Assembly: GCF_900314615.1 (NCBI RefSeq)
Contig: NZ_OMWA01000009.1
Coordinates: 1 to 64,000, forward strand
Direction of reading: 5' to 3'
Length of the DNA: 64,000 nucleotides
Origin: an uncultured Methanobrevibacter sp.
GTDB taxonomy: Archaea > Methanobacteriota > Methanobacteria > Methanobacteriales > Methanobacteriaceae
The position numbers and the translations under genes are program-made. A model generated the notes under the pieces. The model saw only the letters and a program-made list of their open reading frames with translations, ran no database searches and was not told the DNA's origin. This document shows positions 9,601-16,403 of the stretch, piece by piece (position 1 is the stretch's first letter; each line of letters starts with the position of its first letter).

Positions 9601-12354
9601 TGTAACGATTGCATGGTTGGCTGTTTCATCATCAATATCCAGATAGTACCATGACTTAAGTGCAGAAGACGGAGCTACATATTCACCAAAAGTATAATTT
9701 TCACGTGTATGTCCAAACCAGCACTTTTCAATAGTTGCAGAATCTGTCACAGAAATCTGATTTTCACCATTATTCAATAAAATAGAATCATATACCTTAA
9801 GATTATTGCCTTCAGAATATATTACTGATCCTTCACTAGCAGAACCATTTGTTAAAATGAGATTCTTGATAGTTACACCCTGAGCATTTTCAGTTACATT
9901 AAATATTCTTGATTGACCTCTTGCATCAATTGTAAAACCATTACCGTCAATTGTCAATCCAGGCTTATCGATAACAATACCATTAACAATAGAATCTATA
10001 TGAGGAGTATAGGTGTAGTTACGTGTCAGTTTAATCTCTTCATATGCATTAGCACTGTTTATTAACTCTTGCAAAGCATCAAATTCAGCTTCTTTTATCT
10101 CCAAATCATATTTGAATGTCTCATATTGAACACTTAACAAACCAGTTTCAGAAGTTAAAGCATATTCAAGGTCATATTGTCCTGTTTTATTCATTTTCAT
10201 TTTTCTATTGTCAATTGTTAGGTTTTGCGGAGTTAAGCTGAATGTGATGTCTGGCAGGTTATAGTTTTCAACAACACTTGACTCGCCGGTTGAACGATTA
10301 TATAATTTTAATGACCAAATTAAATGATTTCCTTTACTTGTTACATCAAAATAATACCAGTTATCAACAAATGGCCTTTCATTAACTATTAACGGACATT
10401 CATCAAAGTTATCCGCATCATTTCCAAACCAATTATTTGAAATGATTGGATTATTACTAAAAATATATCTACCTTCATGATTTAAGAAAATGGAATTTGT
10501 AATTTGAGCCATATAATATATTGCTGAAGTACTTTTACTCACATCAGAAACTGTATTATTAATAAAAATACATCGGTCTACAATACCTCCATTTCCATCA
10601 TAATTGTAAATAGCTCCACCATCATTTAATGCAAAATTGTTAATAAAAGTAGAGTTTGCAATACTTCCTAAATCATTATTAATAGAATAAGTACCCCAGA
10701 TTGCACCACCATTATTTGAAGCGTTATTATTTTTAAAAGTAGAATTGTTAATTTGAATTCTTCCAGAATGAGAAGCTATTGCGCCACCCAACTTAGCTGA
10801 ATTATTAATAAACATTGAATCAGCACTAGTTATATTAGATTCATATGCATATATAGCTCCACCATAATAATTTGCAGAATTGTTTATAAATTTGGAATTA
10901 ATAATATCCAAAGTTACGGAATTAGAATATATTACAGCTCCTCCACTATTACTTGATGAATCTGTATTGTTTACAAAAGTTGAATTATTAATTTTAATAT
11001 TTCCTTTGGAAGCATATATTGCACCACCACCAGAGCTATCAGAATTATTAATAAACTTTGAATCAATACTAGTTATATTAGATTCAGATGCATATATAAC
11101 TCCACCATAATTACTTGCAAAACTGTTTATAAATTGTGAATCAATACTAGTTATATCAGATTCAGATGCATATATAACTCCACCCCAATAATAATTTGAA
11201 GAAGTATTTATAAATTGTGAATTAATACTAGTTATATTAGATTTGGATGCATATATAGCTCCACCATAATAATCTGCAGAATTGTTTATAAATTTTGAAT
11301 TAGTACTCTTTATAATACTTCCAGATGTACCATATATAACTCCACCATGATATATTCCTTTATTATTTTCAAAAGTTGAATTGTCAATATAATTATTATT
11401 TGAATTATATAAATAGACTACTCCACCATAAGTAGCTTCATTATTTTCAAAAGTTGAATTGTCAATATAATTATTATTTGAATTATATAAATAGACTACT
11501 CCACCAGAACTACCAGTATTTTTTTCAAAAGTTGAACTGTAAATTTGAATTTCTGCAGACCATGCATATATTACTCCACCAGAACTACCAGTATTTTTTT
11601 CAAAAGTTGAATTGATAATTTGAGTAGTGGCACTATATAAAAAGATTGCACCACCATATTTTCCAGAACTGTTTATAAATTCAGAATTCCTAATAATAAA
11701 ATCACCAGATACTGCATATATAGCACCTCCACCATAATTTGATGAATCTGTATTATTTATAAAAGTGGAATTTATTATATTCCAATTATTAGAGCGAATG
11801 TTTATAGCCCCTCCAGCATAATTTGTTCCTAAATTCGTATTTTTTATGAATGTACAATTAATCACATTTCCTACAACTTGCTTGGAAGAATAAATAGCCG
11901 CACCACCATAATATGCTTTACCATTCATGAAAACTATGTTCTTAAAGGTCACATGCAACCCGGGATTAACAAGAAAAATAGCACTTTCACCTTTACCATC
12001 TATCTTATGGTTTTGACCATCTATTGTTAGATTCTTATCAATTGTAACACCATCATACCTAGTTTCATAATCAGACCCCATATCATATTCATAATCCCTA
12101 TCCAAAACAATAGTTGATCCATCTGTTGCACTATTTATAGTTTGTTGTAAATCGGATAATGCATTTTCATTATCTGCCTTCAAAATTTCAACATCATCAT
12201 TACTTTCCAGACTATAATCTTGAGACGTAGCTTCTACAGTCTCATTAGCAACACCAATAGTGACATCATCACTATCAGCAGCACTAATTGCCGAAATTGT
12301 AAAAAGCATACATATAATCAACATTATAGCGATTATCTCTCTTTTAAATTTCAT
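625..12354 (-). CDS. Giant adhesin-like surface protein (Pmp beta-helix, Ig-like, coiled coil)
   Basis: A 3,909-residue exported protein. Residues 1-26 are a Sec signal peptide (MKFKREIIAIMLIICMLFTI then AISAA). Residues about 80-650, 770-880 and 990-1400 are right-handed beta-helix regions built of Pmp-like repeats (NSTFINN ... GGAIY). About 18-20 Big_2-like Ig domains follow (about 1520-3200; repeated VTVNKI linkers and ATVDANGxVTG cores), then other Ig-like modules, a coiled coil of LTGELADAKANATKL repeats (about 3570-3705), and more Ig-like domains. No C-terminal membrane anchor is visible. Such adhesin-like proteins are a hallmark of gut Methanobrevibacter and are thought to bind host, protozoal or bacterial partners. 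The start is backed by GGAG 8 bases upstream. The frame is broken near the 3' end (see the adjacent fragment). Low-complexity internal duplications suggest rapid evolution. Confidence 0.93.
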   Translation of the reverse strand: MKFKREIIAIMLIICMLFTISAISAADSDDVTIGVANETVEATSQDYSLESNDDVEILKADNENALSDLQQTINSATDGSTIVLDRDYEYDMGSDYETRYDGVTIDKNLTIDGQNHKIDGKGESAIFLVNPGLHVTFKNIVFMNGKAYYGGAAIYSSKQVVGNVINCTFIKNTNLGTNYAGGAINIRSNNWNIINSTFINNTDSSNYGGGAIYAVSGDFIIRNSEFINSSGKYGGAIFLYSATTQIINSTFEKNTGSSGGVIYAWSAEIQIYSSTFEKNTGSSGGVVYLYNSNNNYIDNSTFENNEATYGGVVYLYNSNNNYIDNSTFENNKGIYHGGVIYGTSGSIIKSTNSKFINNSADYYGGAIYASKSNITSINSQFINTSSNYYWGGVIYASESDITSIDSQFINSFASNYGGVIYASESNITSIDSKFINNSDSSGGGAIYASKGNIKINNSTFVNNTDSSSNSGGAVIYSNSVTLDIINSKFINNSANYYGGAIYAYESNITSADSMFINNSAKLGGAIASHSGRIQINNSTFKNNNASNNGGAIWGTYSINNDLGSIANSTFINNFALNDGGAIYNYDGNGGIVDRCIFINNTVSDVSKSTSAIYYMAQITNSIFLNHEGRYIFSNNPIISNNWFGNDADNFDECPLIVNERPFVDNWYYFDVTSKGNHLIWSLKLYNRSTGESSVVENYNLPDITFSLTPQNLTIDNRKMKMNKTGQYDLEYALTSETGLLSVQYETFKYDLEIKEAEFDALQELINSANAYEEIKLTRNYTYTPHIDSIVNGIVIDKPGLTIDGNGFTIDARGQSRIFNVTENAQGVTIKNLILTNGSASEGSVIYSEGNNLKVYDSILLNNGENQISVTDSATIEKCWFGHTRENYTFGEYVAPSSALKSWYYLDIDDETANHAIVTLKLYDATTKQSSIDDDYNLPDITFKLSKENLNFDETEIKLNKSGQYDVEYTSVSAKGSITAEYETSKFRRVIGETDFERLQRYINEANAGDVINLYGDFIYQTGDTQIEITKKLTIDGHGFTIDAKNQCNIFNIHDAEYPGVDLKNIKFTNTKTSNWGSAIFSYSNMHIINCTFVNGTAYGGGFVYLLYTSYVTNCTFINGTASSPGGAIYLHEYAGRTQISGCTFINGTSVDGCAIYMDGENSIISNCTFINGTSGWGGGAIRATKAFSLINSKLINNTAKEQGGAIQSYAQDVYIYNTTFINNTSPQGGAIRNDKPNLTVINSTFIHNTVTGEGGAIANYGNNLTIVNSTFNNNSAGFDQKGGAICTAWSDGSNIINSTFFNNSGDCGAAVYIGASNSLIFNSTFIKNRETGTRSIVHNDKDNLKIDKCLFIENMGEDYSAAMVYGQSDTVVSNSIFLNNHARRVFSNGPFTIDNNWYGSTIDNYDQVPINEYGDVVPDNWLFVNATFDREMNITDIYLGKFVFQSYNNGEVSNYDASKLHDVNLTLSAENGEIDKRSAEMGDEITYTPTQLGTGNITANFFKNLGVSDKYVNITFEISKTPTQISLDDTSISVLAHHNILDEISPVVTPSGVEGTFSYTTDNSTIIDVTNSQSISGLKAGTAQLTITFNPTKDDSYVSSSITLDITVNKDTSGITAEPISFDYDGEPKDINVNLTPEYLNNLYKLKSVGLTFISTNTSVFTVDTNGKITPKSAGKANLTIRYEESDDYLASEKNITVTVNKVDSELILGNDYIVFNYLSSNTTTFTVTGGTVEKANIKVIDHDEAVIDLTGNVITVSNLTVGKYTLNVTTTPDGNHNAVSKTVGITVNRIAPTITIKNGETDSVNVKSSININANVDSGADLTYTPNETGIVSLEGNVATGLKAGKVNITVSVPETDNYLAGSKNITITVNRIDAVIDASDFNVDVNADKEISVNKPTDYNGEITYESKTPAVASVDNDGKVTGITGGDAIITIKWTQTDLYKKGSYNVTVTVKKITADISAVPLTVNVSETKGLTVNKPGDFDGTIVYTPQNPDNVTVDTNGDVTGLRGGDVVITLSWAESPKYLEGSETVTVTVNKIKPTITIEKGETASVDAGSTLDIGATGSGTLTFESNNTAVATVDANGVVTGVISGVVNITVYSAENDQYLPGSKNITVTVNKIEAKINASEIVVNVKDTNSLVVQRPDDYPSAEITFESQNNNIAYVGQDGVVSGKIGGDVVITISWEETEKYLSGSYDVNVHVEKLPANLHAQNLEVEYNHTKQISVTHDSNGVLSFKIADNNIATVENRNVKGLKIGETTLTISISGTGEYHSDSIEVPVKVVKTSPNLQAEAVLLHVGNTEPVVATHLGNGALSYEITDTNIATVDTKGNVTGVSDGPTTLKISIGESENYTSQDIEVNVVVTNKQIGNIIISDSQAYSVDVDGTILINATTNSDGTLTYSINDTSVASLSGNELTGIKGGEVKVTITLPETLEYSGLTVSKIIKVNKLTPEITIYNGESDVVDVDGNLIIRANTTSDGDITYASNAPNVATVDAIGKVTGIIGGKVNITVKSVENDKFKESTKNIIVTVNKLTPTITINNGNPVSVDVKSTVNINATKGDSDGILKYASGNESRAVIDTRGNIRGVTGYPVVITVSVTGTERYNAGSVDVPVQVNKINPIITINNKEPVSIYADEYFVIDASANGAVLTYGSCNSSIAAVGADGKVTGIIGGVVNITVYAAETDEYLPGSKNLTVTVNKLTPQITIYNGESDVVDVDGNLIIRANTTSKGDITYASNATNVATVDAEGNVTGVTGGLVNITVKSVETPKYNELTKNIIVTVNKLTPVITVNNGNPVSVDVKSTVNINVTTDSDGILKYASGNESRAVIDTRGNIRGVTGYPVVITVSVTGTERYNAGSVDVPVQVNKIDPVITINNAVPVSVDADDSFVIDASANGAVLSYGSCNSSIAAVGDDGNVTGIIGGVVNITVYAAETDEYLPGSKNLTVTVNKIDAVITPEALVLDVFETKHLTVSIPDDFKGTIVYASQNPENVTVDTNGDVTGLKGGDAVILLSWNETDKYREGSTTATVTVNKINPIITINNGESASVGVDKILSIDASANGAVLSYESNDTGVAVVDINTGKVTGKKAGTANITVYAAETDEYLPGSKNITVTVNKNPSTIIVYGATSIDVFGTMILEVITESTGRKLVFESSNGEIADVSQSGVVYGLMSGKVTITVTALENEKYLEKSATITITVNKIEPQLGLDVANITVGEAENAYITVPDPGKVYVKLLKDSQVLYSAIETLNYNYYKYTNADLGVGNYTIIAKYYGSSRYTENTISKEFIVRPIYKYEFDVEAEDTVIGDEVNVTVTLPDDAEGIIKINDNEYEITGKKTVIALPAQTKSGKNNITVKYIANEGSKYDSSQITIGYNVAKKDAVIKIDPINDVKVGDNVSIKVVNETDGALTIKVNGKEVSEDYEVTKAGTYIVTVESPETDVYTAGFDTYAFAVDKLASDINLTVVPGKSGEKSVIEFNVTDGASGSVVIDVNGTRYAVDVADGGLEVVLGAGSYPVVATYSGDDKYNAAESGVQTIDVGDKLPDNITIIIDDVEYNITPVNGTTVNTDLPEELEKAKQNITNLTEQLEDAKAKVDNLTGELADAKANATKLAEDLADAQAKVDNLTGELADAKVKVDNLTGELADAKANATKLADDLADAKVKVDNLTGELADAKANATKLADDLADANAKIDDLTRQLEEALANKTKTVIVDGVEYPIEYVNGTAVVNTNQTEPVKEVSNATITTPGDVKAGESANVTVSVPGATGNVSVIIDGVETVVPLDENGNAVIPIENLTAGEHSVVVVYDGDDTYAGFHKAATFAASVISSDFVNVTVDGSGYIDAVLVDSMGNPIANATVVYKINGAEANITTDENGWFLLKNTNNAIVEFSYAGSDFKIKPSTSVTTV
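1301..1610 (-). repeat. 84-bp tandem repeats encoding the adhesin coiled coil
   Basis: The segment TCAGCCAACTTAGTAGCATT recurs at 1301 and 1385 (84 bp apart, 28 residues) and, with TCTTCAGCC replacing TCATCAGCC, at 1511 (126 bp further, 42 residues), so the unit is built from 14-residue sub-repeats. It encodes LTGELADAKANATKLADDL-type heptads. The near identity at DNA level means recent expansion and a site where length may vary by slippage or recombination. Confidence 0.85.
3498..5010 (-). repeat. 753-bp tandem duplication inside the adhesin
   Basis: Two copies of a 753-bp (251-residue) block lie head to tail at about 3498-4250 and 4251-5010. Each carries three Ig-like Big_2 modules. The landmark AAGTTTTTACTGCCCGGAAG occurs at 3515 and again at 4268, and long stretches such as the module with GNESRAVIDTRGNIRGVTGY are identical in both. 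A partial third match to the landmark lies near 3015. The period is a whole number of codons, so the frame is kept. Confidence 0.85.
11371..11530 (-). repeat. 78-bp repeats in the N-terminal beta-helix
   Basis: The block starting AAAAGTTGAATTGTCAATAT occurs at 11371 and 11449, a 78-bp (26-residue) period, encoding consecutive beta-helix turns (VVYLYNSNNNYIDNSTFENN). A related third turn starts near 11527. The near identity of neighbouring turns points to recent copying of single beta-helix rungs. Confidence 0.7.
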
Positions 12355-12833
12355 ATAAAATCTCCATAAATAAACTATTAATTTATAATATTATTATTTA
12401 TTCACAATATAATATTTAAATTATAGTGAACTTAATGTAAAATAATCATTCCAAAAAAATAAACAATTTTATAATATAATTTTAAAAAAATATATTAACA
12501 TTGAAAAATAATTAAAAAATATAAGATTAATATAATAAATATTACAATAAAATAAATTATTTTCAATTAAGATATTTTTCTTAACAAAAATTTCAAGTTA
12601 GTATCTAGATTGTTCAAATAATATTCCATCATTTTTTAAATATATTTAAAACTTACAACTAATTTATAAAATATTTTTAACAAATTGATGAAATTTTTCT
12701 CTTAAGCCACAATATTAATAAAATGTTAATTCAAAAAAAATATTAAAAGATTGTTCAAATATGAACCCAAATCCATGATGAATCTATCAACATGAAAAAG
12801 AAAAGTAAAATGAAAAAAAAAGAAAATTAAAAA
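12355..12833. other. Non-coding leader region of the adhesin
   Basis: No gene is seen in this very AT-rich 479 bp stretch. It must hold the adhesin promoter. A 14-bp direct repeat, AGATTGTTCAAATA, occurs at 12607-12620 and 12748-12761, 141 bp apart, and could be a regulator site. AT content is too high for one TATA box to be singled out. Confidence 0.5.
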
Positions 12834-13340
12834 TTATTTTTCAATCCATGCTTTTACAGTGTCCTTTGCACCGTAAACATTTGCACCGGGAATTGACAAT
12901 CCCTGTTTTATCTCAGCACCTTCACATAGCTTTGCCAAATCCTTTTGTGATGAACCGAAACCTGATCCTTCATGAGTTACAAACGGCTTTACGGTTTTTC
13001 CTGCAAAATCCAGCTGTTCCAATTGGGTAAACATTGGCATTGGAAATGTTCCCCACCAGTTTGGAAAACCTATGTAGATTGTATCATACTGATCAATGCT
13101 GTCTAATGTCTCTTTTATTTCAGGTCTTGCATCTGCCTGCTGTTCTTTTTTAGCCACATCAATACATTTCATGTAATCTACAGGATATTCTTCAGCAGGT
13201 TCGACTTTAAAGAGATCTGCACCGTCCAATTCCTGAATGTATTCTGCAATGACTTCGGTGTTTCCTTTTTCAATGTCTTTAAGTTCACCGCCGAAGTAGT
13301 TTTCACCGCTTCTTGAAAAATAAATTACTAAGCTTGACAT
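12834..13340 (-). CDS. Flavodoxin family protein
   Basis: A 168-residue FMN-binding flavodoxin. The phosphate-binding loop is at residues 7-13 (YFSRSGEN) and the flavin-contact segment GFPNWWGTFPMPM lies near residues 94-106; the last third has the HEGSGFGSS loop seen in the flavodoxin_4 type. The size is normal for a single-domain flavodoxin. It is cytosolic and would carry one or two electrons between redox partners; the partner cannot be named from the sequence. It stands alone, transcribed toward the adhesin gene, with GAGGTT just ahead of the ATG. Confidence 0.85.
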   Translation of the reverse strand: MSSLVIYFSRSGENYFGGELKDIEKGNTEVIAEYIQELDGADLFKVEPAEEYPVDYMKCIDVAKKEQQADARPEIKETLDSIDQYDTIYIGFPNWWGTFPMPMFTQLEQLDFAGKTVKPFVTHEGSGFGSSQKDLAKLCEGAEIKQGLSIPGANVYGAKDTVKAWIEK

Positions 13341-13418
13341 AATAAAACCTCTTTAATTAATATTATAATAAGTATGCTATTTAAATGTTGTTATTCGCAA
13401 CAATTTTATTTAGGTTTA

Positions 13419-13742
13419 CTAAAAAAAGGCCATATAACTGATATTTTTGGCAATCCTAAATAATAATAGCTTTAAAAAATAGTATAAATTAATATTCTCA
13501 TGTGGATTATTTAAAGAATTTTGTTCATTGGCTGATGACCCATAAATTCTTTCCACACTTCCGTTCGTTTTATCAAAATTTTCAATTTCATCATTTTGTA
13601 TAGAATATTTTTCCTGTGAAATATCAATTTCGTACTGACCACTAGAGATACCCAAATCATGCGTTATCGTTGAATTATCAATATTTTGCGCACAAATAAC
13701 ATTTAAACCTAAAATCATAATCATTAAACATATAAGCATCAT
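13419..13742 (-). CDS. Small exported protein, unknown function
   Basis: I do not recognise this gene. From the ATG pair at 13740-13742 it encodes about 107 residues: an N-terminal hydrophobic signal (MLICLMIMILGLNVICAQ), a polar acidic middle rich in N, S and E, and a C-terminal hydrophobic stretch (YYFLKLLLFRIAKNISY). The frame stays open upstream to an ATG at 13806-13808, but that start would precede the likely promoter. A near-perfect ribosome site, GGGGGTGA, lies about 12-20 bases upstream of the chosen ATG with no standard codon at the ideal distance, so the start is uncertain. The promoter carries two DtxR-like operators, which hints at metal control. It could also be a remnant of a longer surface protein. 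Confidence 0.5.
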   Translation of the reverse strand: MMLICLMIMILGLNVICAQNIDNSTITHDLGISSGQYEIDISQEKYSIQNDEIENFDKTNGSVERIYGSSANEQNSLNNPHENINLYYFLKLLLFRIAKNISYMAFF

Positions 13743-13790
13743 TAATAGCTTTCCTTTCTTGATATTTTCACCCCCTTTTATAATTAATTT

Positions 13791-13840
13791 AAAAAAAAAG
13801 AGGAACAAATTAATATGCTAAGCATAGCTATTTGTTCCTC
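13791..13840 (-). terminator. Strong nested hairpin followed by nine T
   Basis: The outer arms GAGGAACAAAT (13800-13810) and ATTTGTTCCTC (13830-13840) are perfectly complementary over 11 bp, and inside them TATGCT and AGCATA form a second 6-bp stem with a one-base loop. On the minus strand the hairpin is followed at once by nine T (13791-13799). It fits a terminator for the F420H2 oxidase gene upstream, but it also falls where the 5' leader of the small exported gene should start, so it may act as an attenuator. Confidence 0.75.
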
Positions 13841-13849
13841 ATATAAAAT

Positions 13850-13890
13850 TTAGGCTAACCTAATATATAAAAGTTTAGGTATACCGAAAC
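13850..13890 (-). promoter_or_regulatory. TATA box flanked by two DtxR/IdeR-like operators
   Basis: TTAGGCTAACCTAA (13850-13863) matches the right part of the DtxR/IdeR iron-box consensus, about 15 of 19 positions by eye. A second palindrome, GTTTAGGTATACCGAAAC (13873-13890), has a perfect GGTATACC core. Their centres are 25 bp apart, and between them on the minus strand is CTTTTATATATTA, a good archaeal TATA box. The arrangement would let a metal-dependent repressor block TBP/TFB binding for the small exported gene just downstream. Confidence 0.55.
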
Positions 13891-13983
13891 AATTTGCGAG
13901 TATAAAAACTAAACATGAAAAGAAAATCAGATACAAAAAAATATACAAATTAATAAAAAAAATAGAAAAAAGAATAAACTCAA

Positions 13984-15207
13984 TTATTCTTTAATTGAAC
14001 GAGCAAGTTCTGCACCTTTTTCGAATGCTTCAGCCATTACATCCTCATCAGGTACAAACAAAACATCCAAAGTATCGGTTACAGTAAAACCTGCAGTTTC
14101 CAAATCGTTCTGGAGTTTTGCAACTGCTCCTCCACCCCAACCTTTGGATGAAAAGATTAAAGCGTTTTTCTCACTGCCGGTTCCCTTGAAGTTGACACAG
14201 TCAAGCCAGTACATCATGTTACCGATTCTTGGGAAAGGCTTGTTCATCATGGTAGGAGCACCTAATGCAATAGCTTTGGAGTCCAAAATGTCTGTAATTA
14301 CATCATCAGGACCGTCTTCCTGCATGAAGTACATTGCAACTTCAACACCTTCGCTCATAATACCTTCAGCAATTTGATAAGCCAATTTCTCGGTTGAATG
14401 GTGCATTGTATCATAGATAACTGTGATTTTGTCTTTACATACTCCTGATCCCCATTCACTGTATTTTTCAACGATTGGAGCAGGGTTTTTCCAGATTTGA
14501 CCGTGACATGGTGCAATCATCTTGATTTCATTGATGAGTCCAGTGTTGGTTAACTCATCAAGTTTCATACGAAGCATTGGAGATCCTAATGTTACAAGGT
14601 TAGCATAGTATTTCTGTGCTTCTCTTAAGAGATATTCCAAATCATAGTCTTCATCAAATCTTTTTGAACGTGCAACGTGCTGTCCGAATGCATCGTTTGA
14701 GAACAATATTCCTTCTTCAGCTAAAAATGTGAACATGCTGTCAGGCCAGTGAAGCATTGGAGCGGAAACAAATTTCAGGGTTCTGCCTCCGATGTCAAGT
14801 TCATCGCCTGTTGCAACTGCATTTATTTCTAAATCTGAGAAGTTATGATACTGTGCTTCCAAAAAGTTAATACAGTTTTGTGATGCATAGATTTCAGCAT
14901 CAGGATTGTACTGTTCAATAGTTTGTCTTAAGAAAGTGGAATGGTCCATTTCAGAGTGATTTTGAACAAATACATCAATCTTGAATTCTTTTCCTTCCTG
15001 TTCGAATGCGTCTTTAACTCTTGCATCGAACTGTTCAAACATTCCTCTGTAAACGTTATCGATTAATACGGTTTTTTCTTCACCAAATACAAGGTATGCA
15101 TTGTAGGTGGTACCTGGAATTCCATATCCGTGGAAAGTTCTGCTGTGCCAGTGGATTACACCAACCCAATAGACACCATCTGCTATTTTTACTGCTTTTG
15201 CTTTCAT
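13984..15207 (-). CDS. fprA: F420H2 oxidase (flavodiiron protein)
   Basis: A 407-residue flavodiiron protein that reduces O2 to water with F420H2, protecting the anaerobe from oxygen. The N-terminal metallo-beta-lactamase-like domain (1-250) has the diiron ligands in HSEMDHS (around residues 84-90), an aspartate in FSNDAFGQH and the histidine in APCHGQ (near 232). The C-terminal flavodoxin domain (about 257-400) starts ITVIYDTMHHST and carries FSSKGWGGGA. The length is standard for the methanogen enzyme. The start has GAGGT 8-12 bases upstream. It is transcribed divergently from the PHP gene and has a strong hairpin terminator downstream. Confidence 0.93.
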   Translation of the reverse strand: MKAKAVKIADGVYWVGVIHWHSRTFHGYGIPGTTYNAYLVFGEEKTVLIDNVYRGMFEQFDARVKDAFEQEGKEFKIDVFVQNHSEMDHSTFLRQTIEQYNPDAEIYASQNCINFLEAQYHNFSDLEINAVATGDELDIGGRTLKFVSAPMLHWPDSMFTFLAEEGILFSNDAFGQHVARSKRFDEDYDLEYLLREAQKYYANLVTLGSPMLRMKLDELTNTGLINEIKMIAPCHGQIWKNPAPIVEKYSEWGSGVCKDKITVIYDTMHHSTEKLAYQIAEGIMSEGVEVAMYFMQEDGPDDVITDILDSKAIALGAPTMMNKPFPRIGNMMYWLDCVNFKGTGSEKNALIFSSKGWGGGAVAKLQNDLETAGFTVTDTLDVLFVPDEDVMAEAFEKGAELARSIKE

Positions 15208-15295
15208 ATTAATAACCTCAAAATAATTTAAGTTATATAAATATATATTCTATATTCTATATAAATTAGTATATTAAATACTAAGAGGTCATATT
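15208..15295. promoter_or_regulatory. Shared divergent promoter region fprA/PHP gene
   Basis: An 88-bp AT-rich spacer between divergent genes. It contains several overlapping TATA-like stretches, such as TATATAAATTAG for the plus strand and TTTATATA for the minus strand, with GAGGT-type ribosome sites at each end. Expression of the two genes may be linked through this short spacer. Confidence 0.45.
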
Positions 15296-15961
15296 TTGAA
15301 CAAAAGAATCGATTTACATATGCACAGTCTCTTCAGTGACGGGGAACTTCTGCCGTCTGAACTTGCAAGAAGAGCACTGAAACTAAACCATGAAGTTATA
15401 GCAATTACAGACCACGTGGACTGGTCAAATGTAGATACAATTCCAGCAATTCAGGACGCAATTGATGATATCAATGCAAACTGGGACATTACTGTTGTTT
15501 TAGGTGCTGAGGTAACCCATGCACCATGCGAATCCATTGACGGAATTGCTGCAAGAGCAAAAGAATTAGGTGCAAAAATCGTAGTTGTACATGGTGAGAC
15601 ATTAAATGAACCGGTAACTCCCGGAACAAATCGTGCAGCTGTTGAATCCAAACATGTTGACATTTTAGGCCATCCTGGTCTGATAACAAAAGAGGAAGCT
15701 GAAATAGCTTTAAAAAATGATATTTATCTAGAAATTTCAGCACGTAAAGGACACTGTCTCGGTAACGGTCATGTTGCAAATATTGCACGTGAAGTGGGAA
15801 ACAAGCTCTTGGTTGATACAGATACACATGCGCCAGGAGATTTGATTACCTTTGATAAATCCTATGAAATAGCGTTAGGTGCGGGATTAAGTCATGATGA
15901 AGCTATGAAAGCTATTGTTGATAATCCTCGTGAGCTTTTAAAGTCAAAAGGAATTTTATAA
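15296..15961 (+). CDS. PHP-domain phosphoesterase (histidinol-phosphatase-like)
   Basis: A 221-residue PHP metal-dependent phosphoesterase. Metal ligands are visible in DLHMHSLFSDGE (residues 6-17), ITDHVDW (about 37-43), the GAEVTH and VVVHGET segments, ILGHPG near 124 and DTDTHAP near 178. The size suits the stand-alone archaeal PHP family related to histidinol phosphatase; the true substrate is not known from the sequence. Translation begins at a TTG (15296-15298), supported by AGAGGT seven bases upstream; no ATG fits as well. Confidence 0.82.
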   Translation: MNKRIDLHMHSLFSDGELLPSELARRALKLNHEVIAITDHVDWSNVDTIPAIQDAIDDINANWDITVVLGAEVTHAPCESIDGIAARAKELGAKIVVVHGETLNEPVTPGTNRAAVESKHVDILGHPGLITKEEAEIALKNDIYLEISARKGHCLGNGHVANIAREVGNKLLVDTDTHAPGDLITFDKSYEIALGAGLSHDEAMKAIVDNPRELLKSKGIL

Positions 15962-16403
15962 AATTTATGTAAAGATTATCTTTTTGCTTGAAGAAATTGC
16001 AAATTTAACCAAACATTTAACACAGATAGTTATAATACTTTGAGATGAAAAAGATAATCTTTTTTTAAATCCACCATTTGATTATTACAATTTTAATATC
16101 CTGCTTTCTGAAAGTCATTTAAAAAAAAAAAAGTCTTCATCTTTAGAATATAAACCTGTTAATTTCAATTGATATGGATTTATGATTATTAAAAGACAGT
16201 CTTTTTATTAATTGCCTACAGTTTTTTCAAATCTGATACATTTTGGATTTAATAGTGAGTTATTGATCATACTTGCATACATATTAATCATTGAACAGGC
16301 ATTTGAGTGATTAGACTATATATGAAATCTCATTTAAAAATCTTTGGGAAGAAATGAGAACAATTACATACTCAGACAATTTATCAGTTAAAAAGAAAAA
16401 TAA
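15962..16403. other. Intergenic region with hairpins, no clear gene
   Basis: 442 bp between two convergent genes. The left part holds a long inverted repeat (separate entry). AAAAGACAGTCTTTT near 16191-16205 is a second compact hairpin with a one-base loop followed by T's. I find no ORF with a ribosome site. A short open frame running into the end of the neighbouring reductase gene (about 16330-16420, plus strand) looks incidental. Confidence 0.5.
15971..16066 (+). terminator. 15-bp inverted repeat with T-run after the PHP gene
   Basis: AAAGATTATCTTTTT (15971-15985) and AAAAAGATAATCTTT (16048-16062) are perfect inverted copies 62 bases apart, followed by more T. It begins 10 bases after the PHP stop codon, so it may be a terminator. 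The unusually long apical loop also allows a small structured RNA. Confidence 0.45.

Noticed and set aside
4227..12354. Many plus-strand ORFs opposite the adhesin
   Set aside because: They are antisense shadows produced by the repetitive, biased codon pattern of the adhesin and have no ribosome sites.
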